Positions 1-8,445 of a stretch of DNA of 64,000 bases are shown here, in pieces. How positions within the stretch are numbered: position 1 is the first letter of the stretch; each line of letters begins with the position of its first letter. The position numbers and the translations under genes are program-made. Source of the DNA: an uncultured Blautia sp. (GTDB taxonomy: Bacteria > Bacillota > Clostridia > Lachnospirales > Lachnospiraceae); assembly GCA_900541985.1 (NCBI GenBank), contig UQLX01000010.1, positions 9,044 to 73,043 on the forward strand, in the 5' to 3' direction. The notes beneath the pieces are model-generated. The model saw only the letters and a program-made list of their open reading frames with translations. It did no database searches and was not told the DNA's origin.

Positions 1-156
1 CTGCATCAGACTGATGGCACATTTTCCTTTCATTTGAAATTCACTGCCGTTCAGCAGACGCTTAAATTGTTCTTTTTTCTTCAATCTTTGTCTTTCTTCT
101 TCAATTTGTGTATAAACAGGTCTTTCGCTGTTTTTTATTGCAATGCAACTGTTCAT
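1..156 (-). CDS. Unknown protein, N-terminal part only (runs off the left edge)
   Basis: Reading leftward from an ATG at 154-156 gives 52 open codons with no stop before the window edge. The start follows TAAGGAGCG at a normal distance, a strong ribosome site, which is the main reason to believe the gene. The visible N-terminus begins MNSCIAIKNSERP and continues into a very basic, Glu/Lys/Arg/Gln-rich stretch that looks helical. I do not recognise a family. It is divergent from adhE and shares its upstream region. The rest of the protein lies outside the window. Confidence 0.55.
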   Translation of the reverse strand, partial: MNSCIAIKNSERPVYTQIEEERQRLKKKEQFKRLLNGSEFQMKGKCAISLMQ

Positions 157-369
157 GATTTTACGCTCCTTATGATAAATAGAAATAAAGCTTCTGTTAA
201 TCCTGGGTTAAACTTTGTGGAAATATCGTCAGTACACGGAAAGCTTATGTGTTATGGAACTACATCAATTAAGATATGCTGGAAAAAGGAAAAGTATTCC
301 AGAAAAATCTTTGTGTATTACTGATAAAAAATAAAAGAAAACAATAGATTTTTTATTGAAAAAACATGA

Positions 370-398
370 TTGACAAATGATTAACAAACTCCTATAAT
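370..398 (+). promoter_or_regulatory. Sigma-A promoter of adhE
   Basis: TTGACA (370-375), 17-base spacer, TATAAT (393-398): a perfect housekeeping consensus. The spacer holds TTAACAA (381-387), which is one half of a Rex-type operator, so a repressor bound here would block polymerase. Transcription should begin near 405. Confidence 0.85.
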
Positions 399-425
399 AA
401 CAGTATCAAGTTTGATAAATAATTA

Positions 426-443
426 ACGTTAATTGATTAACAG
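426..443. promoter_or_regulatory. Probable Rex operator (adhE)
   Basis: The core GTTAATTGATTAAC (428-441) fits the GTTAA-N4-TTAAC centre of the Rex consensus TTGTTAA-N4-TTAACAA exactly; the outer bases are AC and AG, so three of four flanks differ. It lies about 20-40 bases after the expected transcription start, a roadblock position. Rex represses adhE in many Firmicutes and lets go when NADH rises. No rex gene is in the window. Confidence 0.75.
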
Positions 444-512
444 AATTATTTGTTGCATTATCAGACAAAAGTAAAAGCATAAAAAATAAAAGGATAACAA
501 GGAGGATTTCAC

Positions 513-3131
513 ATGGCAAAGACAGAAACCCACATCCCGGCTGTGATCGACACTGCAGAAGCACTGGAAGCAAAGATGGCTGCGATGAAAGAAGCACAGA
601 AACTTTTCGCCACCTATACACAGGAGCAGGTAGACAAGATCTTTAAGGCTGCAGCTACCGCTGCTGACAAAGCACGTATTCCCCTTGCAAAAATGGCTGT
701 TGCAGAAACAGGTATGGGAATTGTAGAAGATAAGGTCATCAAAAACCATTATGCAGCAGAATATATTTACAATGCATACAAAGATACAAAAACCTGTGGA
801 GTGATTGAAGAAGATCCGGTTTATGGAATCAAAAAAATTGCAGAGCCGATCGGACTGATTGCAGCGGTTATTCCGACTACCAATCCTACTTCAACCGCTA
901 TCTTCAAAACTCTGATCGCTCTGAAAACAAGAAACGCGATCATTATCAGTCCACATCCCCGTGCAAAGGCTTCCACTATTGAGGCAGCAAAAATTGTCCT
1001 GGAAGCGGCTGTGAAAGCGGGAGCACCGGAAGGAATCATCGGATGGATCGACGTACCAAGCCTTGAGCTTACCAATCTGGTTATGAAAGAGGCAGACATC
1101 ATTCTTGCAACAGGCGGTCCCGGAATGGTAAAAGCAGCTTATTCCTCAGGAAAACCGGCACTTGGCGTAGGTGCAGGAAATACTCCGGTTATCATTGATG
1201 ATACAGCAGATGTACGTCTGGCAGTAAACTCTATCATTCATTCCAAGACCTTTGATAATGGTATGATCTGTGCTTCTGAACAGTCTGTAACTGTTCTGGA
1301 AGGTGTGTATCAGGCAGTGAAAGACGAGTTCCTTTACAGAGGCTGCTATTTCCTGAAAAAAGATGAGCTTGATAAGGTGAGAAAAACCATTCTTATTAAC
1401 GGTGCCCTGAATGCAAAGATCGTAGGTCAGAAAGCTGCGACTATAGCAGAAATGGCAGGCGTAAAGGTTCCGGCAGAGACAAAGATTCTGATTGGTGAAG
1501 TAGAGTCTGTAGATATCAGTGAAGAGTTTGCTCATGAGAAGCTTTCTCCGGTACTTGCCATGTATAAGGCAAAAACCTTTGACGAAGCAATCGCAAAGGC
1601 TGAACAGCTGGTAGCTGACGGCGGATATGGACATACATCTTCTCTTTATATCAATGTAAATGAAAAAGAAAAAATGGCAAAACATGCAGCAGCAATGAAG
1701 ACCTGCCGTATCCTTGTAAATACTCCGTCCTCTCAGGGTGGAATCGGTGATCTTTACAACTTTAAGCTTGCCCCTTCTCTTACACTGGGCTGCGGTTCCT
1801 GGGGCGGCAACTCTGTTTCCGAAAACGTAGGCGTGAAGCACCTGATCAATATTAAGACTGTTGCAGAGAGGAGAGAGAACATGCTCTGGATGAGAACACC
1901 GGAAAAGGTTTACTTCAAAAAAGGCTGTATGCCGGTTGCACTTGATGAACTGGGAACTGTTATGGGCAAGAAACGCTGCTTTATCGTAACAGACTCCTTC
2001 CTCTATAAAAACGGATACACAAAGAGAATCGAAGACAAGCTGGACCAGATGGGAATCGTTCATACCTGCTTCTCTGATGTAGAACCGGATCCTTCTCTTG
2101 CATCTGCAAAAGCCGGAGCAGCAGCAATGCGTGCCTTTGAGCCGGACTGCATCATTGCTCTTGGCGGCGGTTCCGCAATGGATGCCGGAAAGATCATGTG
2201 GGTACTTTATGAGAATCCGGATGCAGATTTTGAAGATATGTCCATGGATTTCATGGATATCAGAAAGAGAATCTACACCTTCCCGAAAATGGGTAAAAAA
2301 GCATACTTCGTAGCAATTCCTACATCCTCCGGTACAGGATCCGAGGTAACACCTTTTGCCATTATCACAGACAAGGATACCGGTATCAAATGGCCTCTGG
2401 CAGATTACGAGCTTATGCCGAATATGGCGATCGTAGATACAGACAATATGATGAGCGCACCAAAGGGACTGACCTGTGCTTCTGGTATTGACGTTATGAC
2501 TCATGCTATTGAAGCTTATGTGTCTGTCATGGCTTCTGATTATACAGACAGTCTTGCTCTGAAAGCGATCAAGCTGGTATTTGATTACCTGCCGAGAGCC
2601 TACAGAGACGGAAACGATGTAGAGGCAAGAGACCATATGGCAAATGCTTCCTGTATGGCAGGTATGGCTTTTGCAAATGCGTTCCTGGGTGTAAACCACT
2701 CCCTTGCGCACAAGCTTGGTGCTTTCCATCATATTCCTCACGGAATTGCAAACGCGCTGGTTCTTACAGATGTGATGCGTTATAATAGTGTTGAGGTACC
2801 GACAAAGATGGGAACATTCCCTCAGTACCAGTATCCGCATACACTGGCACGTTATGCTGAGATCGGACGCTTCGTAGGACTTACAGGAAAAGACGATCAG
2901 GAAGTATTTGAGAAGCTTCTTGATAAGCTTGAGGAACTGAAAAAGACCATCGAGATCAAACCTACGATCAAGGATTATAATGTAGATGAGAAGTATTTCC
3001 TTGAGACTCTGGATGAGATGACAGAGCAGGCATTTAATGACCAGTGTACAGGTGCGAACCCGAGATATCCGCTGATGTCCGAGCTGAAAGAAATCTATCT
3101 GAAGGCTTACTACGGAAAAGAGTCCAAATAA
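513..3131 (+). CDS. adhE: Bifunctional acetaldehyde-CoA/alcohol dehydrogenase AdhE
   Basis: 872 residues, the usual AdhE length. It reduces acetyl-CoA to acetaldehyde and then ethanol with two NADH, in the cytoplasm, and polymers of AdhE are typically called spirosomes. The N-terminal aldehyde dehydrogenase half (about 1-440) carries the catalytic cysteine in DNGMICASEQS. The iron-dependent alcohol dehydrogenase half (about 450-872) carries GGGSAMDAGK for nucleotide binding and histidines in NHSLAHKLGAFHHIPHG that hold the metal. The start is fixed by AAGGAGG a few bases before the ATG. It sits alone under a consensus promoter with a Rex-type operator, so control by NADH/NAD+ is likely. The next gene begins 21 bases after its stop and is probably co-transcribed. 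Confidence 0.97.
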   Translation: MAKTETHIPAVIDTAEALEAKMAAMKEAQKLFATYTQEQVDKIFKAAATAADKARIPLAKMAVAETGMGIVEDKVIKNHYAAEYIYNAYKDTKTCGVIEEDPVYGIKKIAEPIGLIAAVIPTTNPTSTAIFKTLIALKTRNAIIISPHPRAKASTIEAAKIVLEAAVKAGAPEGIIGWIDVPSLELTNLVMKEADIILATGGPGMVKAAYSSGKPALGVGAGNTPVIIDDTADVRLAVNSIIHSKTFDNGMICASEQSVTVLEGVYQAVKDEFLYRGCYFLKKDELDKVRKTILINGALNAKIVGQKAATIAEMAGVKVPAETKILIGEVESVDISEEFAHEKLSPVLAMYKAKTFDEAIAKAEQLVADGGYGHTSSLYINVNEKEKMAKHAAAMKTCRILVNTPSSQGGIGDLYNFKLAPSLTLGCGSWGGNSVSENVGVKHLINIKTVAERRENMLWMRTPEKVYFKKGCMPVALDELGTVMGKKRCFIVTDSFLYKNGYTKRIEDKLDQMGIVHTCFSDVEPDPSLASAKAGAAAMRAFEPDCIIALGGGSAMDAGKIMWVLYENPDADFEDMSMDFMDIRKRIYTFPKMGKKAYFVAIPTSSGTGSEVTPFAIITDKDTGIKWPLADYELMPNMAIVDTDNMMSAPKGLTCASGIDVMTHAIEAYVSVMASDYTDSLALKAIKLVFDYLPRAYRDGNDVEARDHMANASCMAGMAFANAFLGVNHSLAHKLGAFHHIPHGIANALVLTDVMRYNSVEVPTKMGTFPQYQYPHTLARYAEIGRFVGLTGKDDQEVFEKLLDKLEELKKTIEIKPTIKDYNVDEKYFLETLDEMTEQAFNDQCTGANPRYPLMSELKEIYLKAYYGKESK

Positions 3132-3152
3132 AGAAAAGGGAGGGTATTTACC

Positions 3153-3911
3153 ATGAATCTGAAAGACAAAAAAGTATTTTTGACACGTCCATACAAGGTA
3201 GTCTACAAAGACGGAGACCGTATCATCAAGGTATTTACCAAAGAGCACGGAAAGGCAAATGTCTTTAACGAAGCGCTCTGCCAGGCTCGCGTAGAGGAAA
3301 GCGGGCTGGACATCCCGAAGGTGCTCGAGGTCACACAGATCGATGGAGAATGGGCGGTTGTGATCGAGTATGTGGAAGGCAAAACTCTGGAACAGCTGAT
3401 GCAGGAGAATCCGGACAAGCTGGAAGAATACATGGAGAAATTTGTGGATCTTCAGCTTTCCATGCATGAGAAAAAAGCTCCCCGTCTTACACGCCAGAAA
3501 GACAAATTTGCCCGTAAGATCGAGAGTATGAGAGACAAGCTTGATGCTACTGTCCGCTATGAGCTTCTTACAAGACTGGATTCCATGCCAAATCATACCA
3601 AGCTTTGTCACGGAGATTTTAATCCAAGCAATGTGATCGTAACAGAGGACGGAACTATGAAGATCGTAGACTGGGCTCATGCAACTCAGGGAAATGCCAG
3701 CGGCGATGCAGCAATCACTTATCTTGAGTTTGCTCTCAAGGATCAGAAAACTGCAGATCTGTATCTGAATCTTTTCTGCAGGAAGAGCGATACTGCAAAA
3801 CAGTATGTACAGAAATGGCTTCCTATTGCAGCAGCAGCGCAGCTGACAAAAGGTGTGAAGGATGAAGAAGAATTCCTTCTCCGCTGGGCGGATATCATTG
3901 ATTTCCAGTAA
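3153..3911 (+). CDS. Aminoglycoside phosphotransferase/choline kinase-fold protein (TIGR02172-like)
   Basis: 252 residues. The C-terminal half has the APH/choline-kinase catalytic loop HGDFNPSNV (about 152-160) and the metal-binding Asp in MKIVDWAHATQGN; the N-terminal half has the Lys-containing nucleotide lobe and the hinge VVIEYVEGKTLEQLM. Such proteins use ATP to phosphorylate a small hydroxyl compound, but the substrate here cannot be read from sequence. The ribosome site GGGAGGG precedes the start. It lies 21 bases after adhE and before a strong hairpin, so it is probably the second gene of the adhE transcript. I doubt a resistance role: the pairing with adhE suggests metabolism or repair, but that is inference. 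Confidence 0.8.
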   Translation: MNLKDKKVFLTRPYKVVYKDGDRIIKVFTKEHGKANVFNEALCQARVEESGLDIPKVLEVTQIDGEWAVVIEYVEGKTLEQLMQENPDKLEEYMEKFVDLQLSMHEKKAPRLTRQKDKFARKIESMRDKLDATVRYELLTRLDSMPNHTKLCHGDFNPSNVIVTEDGTMKIVDWAHATQGNASGDAAITYLEFALKDQKTADLYLNLFCRKSDTAKQYVQKWLPIAAAAQLTKGVKDEEEFLLRWADIIDFQ

Positions 3912-3955
3912 ATTTTATAGAAAAACCATTTGAAACAAATCCCTTTATTATTTAT

Positions 3956-3993
3956 AAAATCCCCGGGCCGACAGTGTCGGTTTCGGGGATTTT
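3956..3993 (+). terminator. Terminator after adhE and the kinase gene
   Basis: Ten-base arms AAAATCCCCG (3956-3965) and CGGGGATTTT (3984-3993), with a nested CCGACA/TGTCGG hairpin inside. The trailing U-run is short but follows a GC-rich stem. Its position 45 bases after the kinase stop fits. Confidence 0.75.
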
Positions 3994-4013
3994 GGACTTC
4001 CGCTAGTCCGGCG

Positions 4014-4042
4014 TTGGCACGTTCTTGGAATTGTGGTAGAAT
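4014..4042 (+). promoter_or_regulatory. Probable promoter of the DUF3990 gene pair
   Basis: TTGGCA (4014-4019), 17 bases, TAGAAT (4037-4042). It lies just after the previous terminator and about 100 bases before the DUF3990 start, so the pair has its own transcript. Confidence 0.55.
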
Positions 4043-4146
4043 GGAAATAATAAAGTGACAAATCAAAAATTGCAGTACATGAATAAAACGCAAGCGTTAT
4101 TTAACAGTCTTATGCAGGAGTATTTTGGATAGACAGGGGGGATTTG

Positions 4147-4608
4147 ATGGCAAAAATGACAGTATACCATGGTGGGTTTATGCCGGTAGAGCATCCGGAA
4201 ATCCGTATCGGGAGGAATACGAAAGATTTCGGAACAGGATTTTATTGTACAATTATAAAAGAGCAGGCACAACGGTGGGCGAAACGATATGATACTAAAG
4301 TTGTGTCTATATATGAGGTACGTTTGAATTCAAATTTACGGATAAAAGACTTCAAAGATATGACGGATGAATGGTTGGATTTTATAATTGACTGCAGGAG
4401 TGGAAAACCTCATGATTATGATATTGTAATCGGGGCAATGGCAAACGATCAGATTTATAATTATGTATCCGATTATATGGAAGGGGCTATTACCAGAGAA
4501 CAATTCTGGATATTGGCAAAATTTAAATATCCAACACATCAGATTAATTTCTGTACAAATGAGGCACTGAAATGTCTGGAATATAGAGGGGCTGAGGAGG
4601 TGTTGTAA
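4147..4608 (+). CDS. DUF3990 protein, possible ADP-ribosyltransferase-fold toxin
   Basis: 153 residues. The start is the ATG at 4147 behind AGGGGGG; the in-frame TTG at 4144 is too close to that site. The N-terminus has YHGG then KDFGTGFYCT followed by EQAQRWAKRY, the pattern I know from DUF3990. That family is thought to share the ADP-ribosyltransferase fold (my recollection of its clan). No signal peptide or membrane segment is visible. The stop codon shares its A with the start of the next gene (TAATG), so the two are made together. With the AT-rich composition, a toxin-antitoxin or defence role is a fair guess but unproven. Confidence 0.7.
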   Translation: MAKMTVYHGGFMPVEHPEIRIGRNTKDFGTGFYCTIIKEQAQRWAKRYDTKVVSIYEVRLNSNLRIKDFKDMTDEWLDFIIDCRSGKPHDYDIVIGAMANDQIYNYVSDYMEGAITREQFWILAKFKYPTHQINFCTNEALKCLEYRGAEEVL

Positions 4609-5072
4609 TGACGGAAAATAATGGAAGAGAAGCGGCAAAAGATAACGATTTATTTTTTACCTGTAGCCTGATTGATTATATTGCCAGAAAAACTCGAAAT
4701 ACGCGGGCAGATGTCGTAAATATGTTAGGGGCAGAAAAAATTGAAAAAATTTACGATTTAGCAGACATATACCATAGTGATAATATAGAACGTGTCAGTG
4801 ATGATTTTATACGGGAAGCAGGTATTAAAAACGGTGAATTTGATAATGTAAATGAGTGTAATTATGCAATTCCATCACATTGGGATATTGGAAAAGTGTA
4901 TAAAAGATTGATAAAAGCTGTAGCTGAGCATGAAAAAATCGGAATTATTGAAGCATTGTTTAAGGTATACAATTCCTTTTTAAGTACTAAGATTGATGAT
5001 TATAACAGCAGTATGTATTACGAGAATCCAGCTTATTTACTGGAGTGTTACCTGGAAAGTAGAGTTATTTAA
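4608..5072 (+). CDS. DUF3791-like partner of the DUF3990 gene (possible antitoxin)
   Basis: 154 residues, soluble, starting on the ATG that overlaps the previous stop; GAGGAGG sits 7 bases upstream. The N-terminal 60 residues (FTCSLIDYIARKTRN to YHSDNIERVSDDFI) resemble the DUF3791-type proteins that accompany DUF3990. The middle has IPSHWDIGKVYKRLI, and the rest is helical with no motif I know. The overlap makes translational coupling almost certain. By order (effector first) it could be an antitoxin or an accessory protein. The family name is from memory and should be treated as tentative. Confidence 0.6.
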   Translation: MTENNGREAAKDNDLFFTCSLIDYIARKTRNTRADVVNMLGAEKIEKIYDLADIYHSDNIERVSDDFIREAGIKNGEFDNVNECNYAIPSHWDIGKVYKRLIKAVAEHEKIGIIEALFKVYNSFLSTKIDDYNSSMYYENPAYLLECYLESRVI

Positions 5073-5212
5073 GAAAAATGTAAAAATACTAAATACTGTC
5101 TACAATCGTCATTTTAAAAGTTTCCAAAAGATAGAAAAACGGTATCCAGATAGTTAAAGAGAACTACTGAAGTTGCCTGACCCTGTTAAAGCATGATTGA
5201 ATGAGGTGTACG

Positions 5213-5518
5213 ATGAGAACAGTTACAATCTGTGGAAGTATGAAATTTGAAACAGAAATGCAGAGGATCGCATTTCTGTTAGAAACAAAGCATGATATGA
5301 ACGTTTTACAATGTGTGTACAATATAGATAATTTGGATATTACACCTATGGAACAGGTTGCCCTTGAAAATGCGCATTATAGAAAGATCGAACTCTCCGA
5401 TGCGATTTATGTTGTGGATATTCAAGGATATATTGGAAATCAGGTTTCTAAAGAAATTGCATTTGCAAAAAGTAAAGGGAAGGAAGTTATTTTTCATTCG
5501 GTGTATAAAGTAAATTAA
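5213..5518 (+). CDS. Small nucleoside 2-deoxyribosyltransferase-like protein
   Basis: 101 residues from the ATG at 5213, which has AGG 6 bases ahead; an in-frame ATG at 5201 has no ribosome site. The start TVTICGSMKF and the later block YVVDIQGYIGNQVSKEIAFAK match the layout of small nucleoside deoxyribosyltransferase-like proteins, where the second block holds the catalytic Glu (here in VSKEIAF). Members cleave nucleosides or nucleotides at the base. It is AT-rich like the DUF3990 pair and separated from it by 140 bases in which I see no feature. Function uncertain. Confidence 0.55.
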   Translation: MRTVTICGSMKFETEMQRIAFLLETKHDMNVLQCVYNIDNLDITPMEQVALENAHYRKIELSDAIYVVDIQGYIGNQVSKEIAFAKSKGKEVIFHSVYKVN

Positions 5519-5531
5519 CTTTCCGTTTTTA

Positions 5532-5569
5532 ATCCCCCTGCATGATTCATATGAGTCATACAGGGGGAT
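5532..5569. terminator. Hairpin between converging genes
   Basis: ATCCCCCTG (5532-5540) pairs with CAGGGGGAT (5561-5569), with a further ATGA/TCAT inner pairing. It lies between the ends of the rightward deoxyribosyltransferase-like gene and leftward typA. Neither side has a good U-run, so efficiency is uncertain. Confidence 0.45.
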
Positions 5570-5613
5570 GATGTATTTCAGAAACAATATTTATGATCGT
5601 GCTTCAGGTGTTT

Positions 5614-7446
5614 TTAGTTCTTCTTAAATCCTGCACGTTTTCTTTCTCTTGGGTCAAGGATTCTCTTGCGGATACGAAGACTGCTGGGAGTTATCTCCAG
5701 AAGCTCGTCATTGTCGATAAACTCAATGGCCTGCTCAAGGCTTAATACCTTGGGAGGTGTCAGTTTCAGAGCCTCGTCAGCGGAAGAGGAACGTGTATTG
5801 GTCAGATGCTTGGTTTTGCAGACGTTCAGTTCGATATCCTCTGCCTTTCCGTTCTGACCGACAACCATACCGCTGTAAACCTTTGCCCCTGGTCCGATAA
5901 AGAGGACACCACGTTCCTGAGCGGAGAAAAGTCCGTAGGTAACAGCTTCGCCGGCTTCAAAGGCAATCAGGGAGCCCTGTTTACGGTACTGGAAATCTCC
6001 CTTGTATGGAGCGTATCCGTCAAAAATTGTATTCAGGATACCGGTTCCCTTAGTAGAAGTCATAAAGTCACTTCGAAAGCCGATCAGTCCACGGGAAGGA
6101 ATGTGGAATTCCAGGCGGACAGAGCCGTCACCTGCGGTACTCATTCCCTGAAGCTCGCCTTTTCTTTCGCTGAGCTTCTGGATCACTGTACCGGAAAATT
6201 CCTCCGGAACATCTACATAGGCCAGTTCCATAGGCTCCAGCTTTTTGCCGCGTTCGTCTACATGATAGAGAACCTCTGGTTTGCTGACTGCAAATTCGTA
6301 GCCTTCACGGCGCATGTTTTCAATAAGGACAGAAAGATGAAGCTCTCCACGGCCGGAAACCTTAAAGCACTCAGTGCTTTCTGTATCCTCCACACGAAGG
6401 CTGACATCTGTGTTCAGCTCTTTGTAAAGACGGTCGCGAAGGTGGCGGGAGGTGATATATTTTCCTTCCTGTCCTGCCAGAGGACTGTCATTTACAAGGA
6501 AGTTCATGGAAATTGTAGGCTCGGAGATTTTCTGGAATGGGATGGATTCCGGGTTATCTCCGCCGCAGAGAGTATCTCCGATATGAATATCAGCAATACC
6601 GGAAACTGCTACGATAGATCCGATGGAAGCTTCCTTTACCTCTACTTTATTTAAGCCGTCAAATTCATAAAGCTTGCTGATCTTTACTTTCTGACGTTTG
6701 TCCAGGTCATGATGGTTCAGAAGCGTCAGCTCCTGGTTCACTGCAATCTTACCATTTTCTACTTTACCTACACCGATACGGCCTACATATTCATTGTAAT
6801 CAATGGTGCTGATGAGAACCTGGGTATCTGCATCCGGATCTCCTTCCGGAGCCGGAATATATTTCAGAATGGTTTCAAAAAGAGGCTCCATGTTTTCCGG
6901 TGTGTCGGAAAGGTCAAGAACCGCATGTCCTGCCTTGGCGGAAGCGTACAGGAACGGGCAGTCAAGCTGCTCATCAGAGGCTTCCAGATCCATGAGAAGC
7001 TCCAGAACCTCATCAATGACTTCATCCGGACGGGCTTCCGGACGGTCGATCTTGTTGATGCAAACGATCACATGGAGATCCAGCTCAAGAGCTTTTTTCA
7101 GGACAAATTTTGTCTGCGGCATAGCGCCTTCGAAGGCATCTACAAGAAGAATTACACCGTCTACCATTTTCAGTACACGTTCCACTTCTCCTCCGAAATC
7201 CGCATGTCCTGGAGTGTCAATGATGTTGATCTTTACGCCCTTGTAATGGACAGCTGTGTTTTTGGACAGAATTGTGATACCACGCTCGCGCTCGATATCA
7301 TTAGAGTCCATAACACGCTCCTGTACCTCCTGGTTTTCACGGAAAACACCGCTCTGCTTCAGAAGCTGATCGACCAGAGTGGTCTTGCCATGGTCAACAT
7401 GGGCGATAATGGCAACGTTGCGTACATCTTCGCGTTTGGTCTTCAT
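5614..7446 (-). CDS. typA: Translational GTPase TypA/BipA
   Basis: 610 residues, full length. Ribosome-bound GTPase of the EF-G family that helps 50S assembly and growth under stress. The G domain shows AHVDHGKTTLVDQLL (P-loop), RERGITI (switch I), DTPGHADFGGEV (G3) and NKIDRPEARP (G4); it is followed by a translation-factor barrel, two EF-G-like domains and the TypA C-terminal domain ending in a basic RKRILDPRERKRAGFKKN tail. AAAGGA precedes the start. It is a single gene reading leftward, divergent from the OB-fold gene at 7638. Confidence 0.97.
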   Translation of the reverse strand: MKTKREDVRNVAIIAHVDHGKTTLVDQLLKQSGVFRENQEVQERVMDSNDIERERGITILSKNTAVHYKGVKINIIDTPGHADFGGEVERVLKMVDGVILLVDAFEGAMPQTKFVLKKALELDLHVIVCINKIDRPEARPDEVIDEVLELLMDLEASDEQLDCPFLYASAKAGHAVLDLSDTPENMEPLFETILKYIPAPEGDPDADTQVLISTIDYNEYVGRIGVGKVENGKIAVNQELTLLNHHDLDKRQKVKISKLYEFDGLNKVEVKEASIGSIVAVSGIADIHIGDTLCGGDNPESIPFQKISEPTISMNFLVNDSPLAGQEGKYITSRHLRDRLYKELNTDVSLRVEDTESTECFKVSGRGELHLSVLIENMRREGYEFAVSKPEVLYHVDERGKKLEPMELAYVDVPEEFSGTVIQKLSERKGELQGMSTAGDGSVRLEFHIPSRGLIGFRSDFMTSTKGTGILNTIFDGYAPYKGDFQYRKQGSLIAFEAGEAVTYGLFSAQERGVLFIGPGAKVYSGMVVGQNGKAEDIELNVCKTKHLTNTRSSSADEALKLTPPKVLSLEQAIEFIDNDELLEITPSSLRIRKRILDPRERKRAGFKKN

Positions 7447-7637
7447 AAAAATCGAAATCCTTTCTTTTTTCTTCTATATTAATGTGTTTTATTCACGGTA
7501 CGATATTTCAGTTTACCACATTTTTCAAAGAATACAAGGTATTCCAAAAAAAAAATTTGAGATTTGGGTTCTAAACTTCCGGACAGGTACATAGGCTAAT
7601 ATAGACAAAATACCCAAAGAGGAAGGAGAACTGTATT

Positions 7638-8264
7638 ATGGCAGACAAAATCATTGAAAACAATCAGGTATCGATCATGGGGAAGATTGCTACCGGCTTT
7701 ACATTCAGCCATCAGGTATTTGGAGAGGGATTTTATGTGATGGATCTGATCGTAAAGCGACTAAGTGATTCTGAGGACCGGATCCCGGTAATGGTTTCAG
7801 AAAGGCTTCTGGATGTAACGCAGGATTATGTGGGGGAATATATAGAGATCAGCGGGCAGTTCCGATCCTATAATCGTCATGAAGAAAAGCATAATCGTCT
7901 GGTGCTTTCCGTCTTTGCCAGAGAAGTAAGATTTATAGGTCCGGAGGAGGATGCCCTTCCAACAAATCAGATCTTTATGGACGGATATATCTGTAAGCCT
8001 CCGGTTTACCGAAAAACTCCTCTGGGAAGGGAAATCGCAGATGTGCTTCTGGCAGTAAACCGTCCTTACGGAAAATCGGATTACATACCCTGTATCTGCT
8101 GGGGAAGAAACGCACGCTATGCGTCCGCATTTACAGTTGGGGGACATGTTCTGATCTGGGGGAGGATACAAAGCCGGGAATATGTAAAAAAACTGGGTGA
8201 AAATCAGACAGAACGCCGTATCGCGTATGAAGTCTCTGTAAGTAAGCTGGAATATCTGGAATAA
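7638..8264 (+). CDS. SSB-like protein with two OB-fold halves
   Basis: 208 residues; GGAAGGAG precedes the start. Residues about 8-100 (NQVSIMGKI to RFIGPEED) and about 105-205 (NQIFMDGYICKPP to VSVSKLEYLE) each read as an OB-fold of the single-stranded DNA-binding family; the second half has the PLGREIADVLLAVNR strand pattern typical of SSB. It lacks the acidic C-terminal tip (DIPF-type) that lets the replicative SSB recruit partners, and it stands alone rather than between rpsF and rpsR. I take it as an accessory SSB paralogue, perhaps in repair or competence; the exact role is unknown. Confidence 0.75.
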   Translation: MADKIIENNQVSIMGKIATGFTFSHQVFGEGFYVMDLIVKRLSDSEDRIPVMVSERLLDVTQDYVGEYIEISGQFRSYNRHEEKHNRLVLSVFAREVRFIGPEEDALPTNQIFMDGYICKPPVYRKTPLGREIADVLLAVNRPYGKSDYIPCICWGRNARYASAFTVGGHVLIWGRIQSREYVKKLGENQTERRIAYEVSVSKLEYLE

Positions 8265-8369
8265 TACGGATCAGCTTCCGGGAGGCAGGTTGAAAAATGC
8301 AGGTGATCAGAAGCGTTATGCCTGCATGGAAACAGGGCAGGTATATAGACAGCTCTGCCAGAGTAATGC

Positions 8370-8398
8370 TTGCAATTTCAGAAAAACTGCGGTAATAT
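8370..8398 (+). promoter_or_regulatory. Promoter of the cobO-dapA-dapB genes
   Basis: TTGCAA (8370-8375), 17-base spacer, TAATAT (8393-8398), about 50 bases before the cobO-like start. The rest of the 181-base gap (8265-8445) holds only short GC hairpins such as GCAGG/CCTGC near 8300-8322. Confidence 0.55.
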
Positions 8399-8445
8399 AA
8401 GGACATTAAAAAGATGCAGTTTCATCAACTTTAAGAGGAATTGTT

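Larger units (their letters stand above)
157..512. other. Divergent intergenic region upstream of adhE
   Basis: 356 bases without a gene. The right part holds the adhE promoter (370-398) and a Rex-type palindrome (426-443), followed by an AT-rich leader and the adhE ribosome site AAGGAGG just before 513. The left half (about 157-365) is AT-rich; I see no hairpin, small ORF with a good ribosome site, or riboswitch there. It must hold the promoter of the leftward gene, but I could not pick it out. Confidence 0.6.

Noticed and set aside
34..324. Plus-strand 96-codon frame at the left edge
   Set aside because: No ribosome site; it opposes the better-supported minus-strand gene start at 156 and has a Phe-rich random composition.
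1146..3680. 844-codon open frame on the minus strand opposite adhE and the kinase gene
   Set aside because: It is the antisense image of two clear genes with strong codon bias; the peptide has no family features, is rich in Cys, His and Ile, and crosses the boundary between two real genes.
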